The notes under the pieces: generated by a model
What the model was told of the DNA's origin: nothing
Databases searched by the model: none
The model's input: only the letters and a program-made list of their open reading frames with translations
NCBI GenBank assembly: GCA_045537495.1
Contig: JAZSPN010000061.1
Location: 1 to 12,473 of the forward strand
DNA from: UBA1425 sp045537495
GTDB taxonomy: Bacteria; Bacillota; Clostridia; Oscillospirales; Acutalibacteraceae
DNA length: 12,473 nucleotides
Direction: 5' to 3'
Made by a program: the position numbers and the translations under genes
In this document: positions 1 through 5,408 of the stretch, in pieces
How the letters are laid out: every line of letters starts with the position of its first letter
Numbering within the stretch: the first letter of the stretch is position 1

Positions 1-324
1 TATGGCTTTCATAGTAAATGGCTGAATATAGCCCTCATTCATTAGAAAATGTAATGTTGTTATTAAATCTCGTAAATAACTGTTGATACTCACATCATTG
101 TTTAGCTTTTCTCTCAAATATATTACATACTTATTATACATTTCCGGGGTGAAATCTGTAATTGACATTTGAGGTTCAAAATACTTGTAAAACTGACTAT
201 AACTTTGTTTGTAGTGGTTAATTGTACCCTCTCTCAAATTTCTGTGTCTGCAGTAATCAAGATACTTATTGCATCCATCTTCAAAGGTAATGTAAGCGGA
301 TTTGTTCATTTGTAATTTTTTCAT
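1..324 (-). CDS. Tyrosine recombinase/integrase, N-terminal part (runs off the window)
   Basis: This 108-codon open reading frame starts at an ATG at 322-324 and runs off the left edge with no stop. GGAGGGG (332-338 on the complement) lies 7 bases upstream of the ATG, which fixes the start. The translation begins MKKLQMNKSAYITFEDGC and contains the helical pattern of the SAM-like N-terminal domain of phage-type integrases: a helix around FEDGCNKYLDYC, the basic stretch RHRNLREGTINHYKQ, then YVIYLREKL and a closing helix ending in NEGYIQPF. In this family that domain clamps the core DNA site, while the catalytic R..H..R/Y domain follows; that domain lies outside the window, so activity cannot be judged. 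The segment is more AT-rich than the genes to its right, which suggests acquired DNA. It reads away from the neighbouring chromosome-like genes, as expected of an integrase at the end of an integrated element extending leftwards. Family assignment is fairly sure; element type is unknown. Confidence 0.8.
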   Translation of the reverse strand, partial: MKKLQMNKSAYITFEDGCNKYLDYCRHRNLREGTINHYKQSYSQFYKYFEPQMSITDFTPEMYNKYVIYLREKLNNDVSINSYLRDLITTLHFLMNEGYIQPFTMKAI

Positions 325-355
325 TGTAAAACCCCTCCAAAAATTAAGCAAAAAA

Positions 356-399
356 ATTAGACACGTCACAACGGATAATCCGAAAATGATGTGTCTAAT
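356..399. terminator. Nested inverted repeat; probable terminator of the GGGtGRT operon (or integrase-binding site)
   Basis: Arms of 13 bases at 356-368 and 387-399 are complementary except for one G/T position (365/390). The 18-base loop itself holds a second palindrome, CGGAT-A-ATCCG (372-382). On the minus strand the stem is followed by a run of T (complement of 351-355), which fits termination of the leftward operon ending at 464, although the variant pair is A.C on that strand. On the plus strand the stem is followed by a long T-rich tract (about 400-420). It lies just upstream of the integrase gene, so an operator or recombinase arm site is an alternative. The stem is AT-rich and its strength as a terminator is uncertain. 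Confidence 0.5.
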
Positions 400-451
400 G
401 TTTGTTTTTGTTTTATTTTGCCTTTAAAAGATGATGAGGTTCAAAAAGCGT

Positions 452-471
452 TGAAATATATAATTATTTCA
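452..471. repeat. Short palindrome over the GGGtGRT stop codon; candidate attachment-site core
   Basis: TGAAATA (452-458) and TATTTCA (465-471) are perfect 7-base inverted arms around a 6-base spacer. They overlap the last codons and stop of the GGGtGRT gene. Tyrosine recombinase core sites typically have short inverted arms around a 6-8 base crossover region and often lie at gene 3' ends, and an integrase gene starts about 130 bases away. The match to that pattern is seen directly; the attachment-site role is inference, and an AT-rich palindrome of this size can arise by chance. Confidence 0.25.
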
Positions 472-1465
472 TAGCCTCTTCGACTGCAACTGCGCAAGCG
501 ACTGTTGCACCGACCATGGGGTTGTTGCCCATACCGATAAGTCCCATCATTTCAACGTGAGCGGGAACTGAAGAGGAGCCGGCAAACTGAGCATCACCGT
601 GCATACGGCCCATGGAGTCTGTAAGACCGTAGGAAGCAGGACCTGCAGCAACGTTGTCGGGATGGAGAGTTCTGCCCGTGCCGCCGCCGGAAGCTACGGA
701 GAAGTATTCAACACCGTTTTCGAGAGCCCACTTCTTGTATGTGCCTGCAACGAGGTGCTGGAATCTTGTGGGGTTGGTGGAGTTACCCGTAATGGAAACG
801 TCAACACCTTCGTGCTTCATGATAGCAACGCCTTCAAGAACGTCGTTGGCGCCGAAGCAACGAACCTTTGCACGTTCGCCGTCGGAATAGGGAGTGGTTT
901 CGAGAATGGTAAGCTCGCCCGTGTGGAAATCATAATCAGTCTTTACATAGGTGAAGCCGTTGATTCTGGAAATGATCATAGCGGCATCCTTGCCAAGACC
1001 GTTAAGAATAACGCGAAGGGGTTCTTTACGGACTTTATTAGCAGTTCTTGCAATACCGATAGCACCCTCTGCTGCGGCAAAGGATTCGTGACCTGCAAGG
1101 AATGCAAAGCACTTTGTTTCTTCTTTAAGAAGCATTGCGCCGAGGTTGCCGTGGCCGAGACCGACAGCGCGCTGTTCGGCGACTGAACCGGGGATACAGA
1201 ATGCCTGCAAGCCGACACCGATAGCGGCTGCTGCATCGGAAGCTGTGGTGATACCCTGGCTGATAGCAACTGCTACGCCGAGAGTGTATGCCCAGACAGC
1301 ATTCTCAAAAGCGATGGGCTGAACGCCCTTGACAATAGCTTCAACATCGATTCCCTTGGAAAGGCAAAGCTCACGAGCTGCTTCAAGGCTTTCGATTCCG
1401 TATTTTGCCAGACATTCATTGATGCCGGCCATTCTTCTTTCTTTTCCCTCAAAGGTAATTGCCAT
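464..1465 (-). CDS. GGGtGRT-family protein
   Basis: A full-length protein of 333 residues carrying the family's name-giving motif GGGTGRT at residues 260-266. Other dense glycine/alanine motifs include GLGHGNLGAM (102-111), FLAGHESFAAAEGAIG (122-137), TGNSTNPTRFQ (227-236) and GLIGMGNNPMVGAT near the end. It has no signal peptide or clear membrane helix, so it is probably cytoplasmic. The start ATG (1463-1465) follows AAGGAGG (1474-1480 on the complement) at a good distance, and starts with MAITFEGKERRMAGINECL. It is the second gene of a leftward pair, 21 bases after the stop of a NifU/IscU-like gene. From memory the two are commonly adjacent in Clostridia and some other anaerobes, so a role in Fe-S cluster handling is likely by association. 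The biochemical activity of the family is, to my knowledge, not established. No truncation or frameshift is seen. Confidence 0.9.
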   Translation of the reverse strand: MAITFEGKERRMAGINECLAKYGIESLEAARELCLSKGIDVEAIVKGVQPIAFENAVWAYTLGVAVAISQGITTASDAAAAIGVGLQAFCIPGSVAEQRAVGLGHGNLGAMLLKEETKCFAFLAGHESFAAAEGAIGIARTANKVRKEPLRVILNGLGKDAAMIISRINGFTYVKTDYDFHTGELTILETTPYSDGERAKVRCFGANDVLEGVAIMKHEGVDVSITGNSTNPTRFQHLVAGTYKKWALENGVEYFSVASGGGTGRTLHPDNVAAGPASYGLTDSMGRMHGDAQFAGSSSVPAHVEMMGLIGMGNNPMVGATVACAVAVEEAMK

Positions 1466-1486
1466 ATTGATATCCTCCTTCTCTGA

Positions 1487-2179
1487 TTATTCTTCTCTGG
1501 GGTCAATATACTTGACCGCATCTGCGAAACGACCGTAAGAGCCTGTATTCTTCTTGTAGGCTTCGTCGGGAGAAACGCCGTGGCGGATATCTTCAAGCAT
1601 CTTGCCGAGTTTTACGAATTCGTAACCGATAACCTGATCGTCAGCGTCGAGAGCCATACGGGTTACATAGCCTTCAGCCATTTCCATGTAACGAACACCC
1701 TTGGCCTTTGTGCTGAACATTGTACCGACCTGAGAACGAAGTCCCTTGCCGAGGTCTTCAAGTCCTGCACCGACAACAAGTCCGTCTTCAGAGAATGCAG
1801 ACTGTGTACGTCCGTATACGAACTGAAGGAAGATCTCGCGCATAGCAACGTTGATAGCGTCACAAACGAGGTCCGTGTTAAGGCATTCAAGAAGAGTTTT
1901 GCCGGGAAGAATTTCTGCAGCCATAGCTGCGGAGTGAGTCATGCCGGAACAGCCGAGAGTTTCAACAAGAGCCTCTTCGACGATACCGTTCTTGATGTTA
2001 AGAGTAAGTTTGCAGGTTCCCTGCTGTGGAGCACACCAGCCTACACCGTGTGAAAAACCGGAAATGTCCTTGATTTCATAGGGTTTGATCCATTTTCCCT
2101 CTTCGGGGATGGGTGCCGGACCATGATGCGGTCCCTTGGCAACTACGCACATTTTTTCCACTTCATGGGAATAATTCAT
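1487..2179 (-). CDS. NifU/IscU-like iron-sulfur cluster assembly scaffold protein
   Basis: A 230-residue protein when started at the ATG at 2177-2179, which has AGGAGAA (2185-2191 on the complement) correctly spaced. A longer reading from 2209 adds ten residues but has no ribosome site and would lie in the promoter leader. Cysteines seen are C11, C49, C56, C77, C99 and C106. C77 sits in ETLGCSGMTHSAAMA, the equivalent of the second conserved cysteine region of IscU/NifU scaffolds, and C49/C56 lie in GWCAPQQGTCKLTL. In the family such cysteines hold a nascent Fe-S cluster before transfer to target proteins. The protein is longer than classical IscU (about 130 residues): the scaffold-like part covers roughly residues 40-120, and the rest is an extension of unknown role. 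It is the first gene of an operon with the GGGtGRT gene, suggesting a dedicated pair rather than the general Isc/Suf system; no cysteine desulfurase is nearby. Confidence 0.85.
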   Translation of the reverse strand: MNYSHEVEKMCVVAKGPHHGPAPIPEEGKWIKPYEIKDISGFSHGVGWCAPQQGTCKLTLNIKNGIVEEALVETLGCSGMTHSAAMAAEILPGKTLLECLNTDLVCDAINVAMREIFLQFVYGRTQSAFSEDGLVVGAGLEDLGKGLRSQVGTMFSTKAKGVRYMEMAEGYVTRMALDADDQVIGYEFVKLGKMLEDIRHGVSPDEAYKKNTGSYGRFADAVKYIDPREE

Positions 2180-2212
2180 AAGGGTTCTCCTTTCAGTATA
2201 AAAATACAATCT

Positions 2213-2241
2213 ATTTTAACAAATATTTTTGATTTTTTCAA
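2213..2241 (-). promoter_or_regulatory. Sigma-70-type promoter of the NifU-like/GGGtGRT operon
   Basis: On the complement, TTGAAA (2236-2241) and TAAAAT (2213-2218) are separated by exactly 17 bases. Transcription would begin near 2206 and give a leader of under 30 bases before the NifU-like start, carrying the AGGAGAA site. A weak palindrome TCAAT-N6-ATTGA (2239-2254) touches the -35 box and could be an operator, but this is speculative. Confidence 0.65.
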
Positions 2242-2279
2242 TCGGTTAATTGATTTTATTTATATTTTTTAGTAAATTA

Positions 2280-2308
2280 TTTTAATTTGCGGCATAAAAA
2301 TATATAAT
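2280..2308 (+). promoter_or_regulatory. Possible promoter of the LRR protein gene
   Basis: A perfect TATAAT (2303-2308) lies in the AT-rich divergent region. The hexamer 17 bases upstream (TTTTAA, 2280-2285) is a poor -35, and TTGCGG (2287-2292) is too close. The region is so AT-rich that a chance -10 match is easy. It is listed because the LRR gene needs a promoter here and this is the best candidate. Confidence 0.35.
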
Positions 2309-2355
2309 AATAGCATTTTTCGGGCAAAACCTTGATTAAAGAGGGTAGTGATTTT

Positions 2356-3867
2356 TTGAAAATCAAAATGTTTGTTTCGGCGACAACGGTTTTTGCTGTT
2401 TTAATCGTGATGATTACTTTTACGGCATCTGCAAATGAGTTGGCCGACGGTCTTTTTACATACAGCGTTTCGGGGGATTATGCGTGTATAACTTCGTGTA
2501 CGGACAGATATAAGTACAGATTGATTATTCCTGAAAAAATAGGAATTTATACGGTAAAGGAAATAGCATCGGGAGCTTTTTACGGTAATGAGTATCTTAC
2601 CGAAGTTGAAATATCCGAAGGGGTAGAGATTATCGGGGAGTATACATTCTACATGTGCTCACAGCTTCGCTCGGTAAAGCTGCCCGATACAACGGTGCAA
2701 ATCGGCGAAAATGCTTTCGGCGAGTGTGCGAAGCTGCAAGAGATGTTTTTGCCCGACGGTGTTGAGAATATCGGAGAAAATGCTTTTTCGAGGTGCGTCA
2801 GAATTACCGTTTCGGAAGGTAACGGCAGATTTTCATCGGATGAGAACGGTGTGCTTTTCAATAAATACGGATCGGTGCTTTTGCAGTATCCCGCAAGCAG
2901 TGATGTAAAAGAATATACGGTGCCGTCAACCGTCAAGAGGATCGAAAAGAGGGCTTTTTATCAAAGTGAGAATCTCAGAAAAGTAACTTTTTCAAAAGGA
3001 CTCACCTATATCGGAAAAGAGGCTTTTTCTGAAAGTGCGATTGAGGAAATTCTTCTTCCCGACAGTGTGAAGAAGGTCGGGCAGTATGCGTTTTCCCGTT
3101 GTCCGCTGAAAAATGCCGTGCTGTCGGAGTCGATGTCTGAAATTTCCGAAGGTCTGTTTGAGTCGTGCAGTATGCTTGAAAATGTCGGTCTGTCGGACAA
3201 CATAAATAAAATAGGGGAAAATGCGTTTTTCGGATGCGAAAGCCTTTCTGATTTTCAGATTCCCGTAAATGTCGAAACAATCGGATCGGGTGCATTTTTC
3301 GGATGCAAAAAGCTTTTGAAAATATCGGTGCCCGAGGGGATTGAAAGCATTCCGGACAATACGTTTTACGGGGCGGGGCTTCTCTCGATAACGCTTCCTC
3401 AGAGCATGGGGAGCATCGGTTATGAGGCTTTTGCGTATTGTGATGCCTTGAAAGAAATAATTTACAACGGCTCAGAAGATGAGTTCAAAGAAATTTTTAT
3501 AGACAGACACAATGAAGAGATAGAAGAGTGTGAAAAGATTTTCGGAAAACCCGATACCGTTTTTTCGATCAGAAAGCCGTCGACGAAAACTCTGAAATAC
3601 GGTGATACGCTTGTGCTTTATACAGATGCGGAAGAAAAGGTTGAATGGCGTGTGAGCGGTGAGTGCGCAGAAATCAGAGCGGGTGACGGCGGAGAAGGTT
3701 ATGTTACACCGCTAAAAAGCGGAAAAGCGGTTATTTCGGCACATTTTACGGATGAAAACGGAACGAGAACGATGTCGGAAATCAGTATACGGGTAAAGGT
3801 GAATGTGTTTCGAAAAGCGGTTTCATACATAAAAGACTTGTTTGGCTTGACAAGGTATGTGTTTTGA
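2356..3867 (+). CDS. Secreted BspA-like leucine-rich-repeat surface protein
   Basis: With a TTG start at 2356, preceded by GAGGG (2341-2345), the product has 503 residues. An in-frame TTG at 2332 lacks a ribosome site and the ATG at 2368 is too far from it. The N-terminus (MKIKMFVSATTVFAVLIVMI) is a signal peptide with a likely cleavage after ASA (residues 24-26). About twelve BspA/LRR_5-type repeats follow to roughly residue 365, with consensus L..V.LPD.V..IGE.AF..C..L, interrupted once by an island around GVLFNKYGSVLLQYP. Residues of about 400-480 resemble a bacterial Ig-like (Big_2-type) domain, with KTLKYGDTLVLYTD, a central W and LKSGKAVISA. The tail FRKAVSYIKDLFGLTRYVF is hydrophobic/basic, and no LPXTG is seen. 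Proteins of this kind are exported and often bind host, matrix or other cells; the ligand here is unknown. The 3' end contains the promoter of the next gene, and no terminator follows. Confidence 0.9.
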   Translation: MKIKMFVSATTVFAVLIVMITFTASANELADGLFTYSVSGDYACITSCTDRYKYRLIIPEKIGIYTVKEIASGAFYGNEYLTEVEISEGVEIIGEYTFYMCSQLRSVKLPDTTVQIGENAFGECAKLQEMFLPDGVENIGENAFSRCVRITVSEGNGRFSSDENGVLFNKYGSVLLQYPASSDVKEYTVPSTVKRIEKRAFYQSENLRKVTFSKGLTYIGKEAFSESAIEEILLPDSVKKVGQYAFSRCPLKNAVLSESMSEISEGLFESCSMLENVGLSDNINKIGENAFFGCESLSDFQIPVNVETIGSGAFFGCKKLLKISVPEGIESIPDNTFYGAGLLSITLPQSMGSIGYEAFAYCDALKEIIYNGSEDEFKEIFIDRHNEEIEECEKIFGKPDTVFSIRKPSTKTLKYGDTLVLYTDAEEKVEWRVSGECAEIRAGDGGEGYVTPLKSGKAVISAHFTDENGTRTMSEISIRVKVNVFRKAVSYIKDLFGLTRYVF

Positions 3868-3876
3868 AAGTATAAT
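3847..3876 (+). promoter_or_regulatory. Consensus sigma-70 promoter for the nitroreductase gene, inside the LRR gene end
   Basis: TTGACA (3847-3852) and TATAAT (3871-3876) both match the consensus exactly, with an 18-base spacer. The -35 and part of the spacer lie in the last codons of the LRR gene, whose stop is at 3865-3867. Transcription would begin near 3883, just ahead of the GGAGA ribosome site (3895-3899) of the nitroreductase. The -10 is part of a perfect 12-base palindrome (3871-3882), so the other strand also carries TATAAT, but no fitting -35 was noted there. Confidence 0.75.
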
Positions 3877-3903
3877 ATTATATCAACATTAACGGAGAAA
3901 GAA

Positions 3904-4641
3904 ATGCAATCTTTATTTGAGGCGACAAAATACAGAAAGTCACGCCGTTCATATGACGGAAGAGCACTCGGCGATTCGGACAGAGAGCTTCTGAGTTCGC
4001 TTGTGGCACAGCTTAACGAGGAGTCGGGCTTGTGCATGAAGCTGTGTGCAGGAGAGGGAAAGGCATTTTCGCGTATCAGAAAGACGTACGGGATGTTTTC
4101 GGGGGTAAACAACTATATTATTCTTGCAGGTCCCGATGAGCCTCTTACGGCGGAGAAACTCGGTTATTACGGCGAAAAGGTTGCGCTTGCGGCGGTTTCG
4201 GCGGGACTCGGCACGTGTTTTGTCGGGGCATCCTTTGACAGGGATGTTGCGAGAGATTTCCTTCGGGAAAATGAAAAAATGTACGGGGTTATTTCCGTAG
4301 GCTATGTTTCCGACGAGAGTGCAAAGGAAAAACTGATGCGCAGTGTTATACGTATCGGAAAAAGAACGCGCGATGATATATGTGCCGTTGAGGGAGAAGC
4401 ACCCGACTGGTTTTATGAGGGACTTGACTGTGCACTTACCGCGCCGTCGGCAAGAAACGGCTTCCCGACGGTTTTTCGCTGGGACGGGGAAACGGTGACG
4501 GCGGGCGTTGACGATAAGTTTACGTACCGACTTATGGACCTCGGTATAGCAAAGCTTCATTTTGAACTGGGTGCCGAAGGACGGTGGGAATTCGGTAACG
4601 GCGGAAGATTTTATAAGGGAAAGCGGGAGATCGTATTATGA
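3904..4641 (+). CDS. Nitroreductase-family protein, TM1586-like
   Basis: A 245-residue protein resembling the TM1586-type putative nitroreductases, a flavin-binding branch of the nitroreductase fold. Family-like features are RKSRRSYDGRALGD at residues 11-24 (the N-terminal R-x-S-x-R phosphate-binding region of FMN), YYGEKVALAAVSAGLGTCFVG (88-108) on the helix that packs on the flavin, TAPSARNGFP (179-188), and DLGIAKLHFELGAEG (212-226). It has no signal peptide, so it is cytoplasmic. Family members reduce nitro or quinone-like substrates with NAD(P)H, but the substrate here cannot be told. The ATG at 3904 follows GGAGA and a consensus promoter. Its stop overlaps the start of the lipoprotein gene by four bases (ATGA, 4638-4641), so the two are probably translationally coupled. 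Confidence 0.8.
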   Translation: MQSLFEATKYRKSRRSYDGRALGDSDRELLSSLVAQLNEESGLCMKLCAGEGKAFSRIRKTYGMFSGVNNYIILAGPDEPLTAEKLGYYGEKVALAAVSAGLGTCFVGASFDRDVARDFLRENEKMYGVISVGYVSDESAKEKLMRSVIRIGKRTRDDICAVEGEAPDWFYEGLDCALTAPSARNGFPTVFRWDGETVTAGVDDKFTYRLMDLGIAKLHFELGAEGRWEFGNGGRFYKGKREIVL

Positions 4642-5282
4642 AACGATGGATTATCAGGGCGATGACGGCGGTTATTGCACTGAATATGTTGATTACGGCT
4701 TCATCGTGTACTTTCGGAACATCGGGAAACTCGTCCGACGAAACAACGGAGGAACAGAAAACATATGTTATAACCACCGAAGGACATACGGGCAAGCAGA
4801 CACTGTATGATGCACTTACGTGGGAGGACAACAGCGTATGTGCGGTTGCATATCTCGGAAACACATCGAACTGGAAAAACGGCAGAGATAAAGTTTATAA
4901 TGAAGTTTTTTCGGAGATAGACGAGGAAATTTTCAACGGTCTTGAAATGTATGATGCGGGCGGAAACGATGTATATCTTATTGTGCCGAGATTTGACCGC
5001 GAGAATATAAATTTATACGGAACACAGGTTGACAGTGAGGGAAAAGCGCATATCACGAGCTTGATTTTCAGCGGCAATGAACCTTTTTATCTGAAATGCA
5101 GAACAGTCAACGGGACAAGCAGTGCGAAAATTGAGGTGCTTGTGCCGAAGGCGCTCAAAAGGTCGATATTGCCGACAAGGGATCCCGTCGACGGAACGGT
5201 GAAGGATGCGGACGGATTTCAGGATATAACTCCTCTCGGAATTTATTTTGAAAAACCGCAAACGACGGAACGGGACTCTTGA
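4638..5282 (+). CDS. Putative lipoprotein of unknown function
   Basis: A 214-residue protein that I cannot assign to a family. The N-terminus has basic residues (MKRWIIR), a hydrophobic stretch (about 8-20) and a lipobox-like TASSC with the candidate lipidated cysteine at residue 24. A polar serine/threonine/glutamate-rich linker (about 25-42) typical of surface lipoproteins follows. The remainder looks like a folded external domain with alternating strands (VCAVAYLG, DVYLIVPRF, AHITSLIFS) and a proline-rich end. The -3 lipobox residue is alanine rather than leucine, a slightly weaker signal. It overlaps the nitroreductase stop by four bases and has GGGAGA upstream (4625-4630), so it is the second gene of that operon. 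A terminator follows. An external partner of a cytoplasmic flavoprotein is odd; the link may be only shared regulation. Confidence 0.7.
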   Translation: MKRWIIRAMTAVIALNMLITASSCTFGTSGNSSDETTEEQKTYVITTEGHTGKQTLYDALTWEDNSVCAVAYLGNTSNWKNGRDKVYNEVFSEIDEEIFNGLEMYDAGGNDVYLIVPRFDRENINLYGTQVDSEGKAHITSLIFSGNEPFYLKCRTVNGTSSAKIEVLVPKALKRSILPTRDPVDGTVKDADGFQDITPLGIYFEKPQTTERDS

Positions 5283-5296
5283 ACAGAATGATTCCG

Positions 5297-5335
5297 AACA
5301 CTGTTGCTTCATTTCAGGTGCAACGGTGTTTTTTT
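5297..5335 (+). terminator. Intrinsic terminator of the nitroreductase-lipoprotein operon
   Basis: An 11-base-pair stem (5297-5307 with 5320-5330, one U-G pair) with a 12-base loop is followed by an unbroken run of seven T (5329-5335). It starts 15 bases after the lipoprotein stop. Confidence 0.85.
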
Positions 5336-5366
5336 ACAGTGAGTTTAAAAAGTGTTAATATTTATG

Positions 5367-5375
5367 TGGTAGAAT
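5367..5375 (+). promoter_or_regulatory. Possible extended -10 promoter for citrate synthase
   Basis: TGGTAGAAT (5367-5375) fits an extended -10 element (TGn followed by TAGAAT). No well-spaced -35 is seen; TTTAAA at 5344-5349 would leave a 20-base spacer. The gene lies between terminators and so needs its own promoter. TAATAT at 5375-5380 is an alternative -10. Confidence 0.35.
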
Positions 5376-5408
5376 AATATTCACAAGAGATGAAGAAAGG
5401 AGTTTAAA

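Noticed and set aside
338..375. Promoter for the integrase (TTGTGA 18 bases from TTAATT on the complement)
   Set aside because: The -10 is poor and the start point would fall almost on the ribosome site; not strong enough to list.
599..1186. Open frame of 195 codons on the plus strand
   Set aside because: It lies antisense inside the GGGtGRT gene, lacks a ribosome site and resembles no family; codon bias of the real gene explains it.
1580..2053. Open frame of 157 codons on the plus strand
   Set aside because: It is antisense to the NifU-like gene, with cysteine/histidine-rich shadow composition and no ribosome site.
2650..3430. Repeated DNA segments in the LRR gene as a possible CRISPR or tandem repeat
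   Set aside because: The similarity follows the roughly 23-residue LRR protein repeat in frame; it is diverged coding repetition, not an array.
3949..4560. Open frame of 203 codons on the minus strand
   Set aside because: It is a shadow of the nitroreductase gene, rich in K, R and S with no family resemblance.
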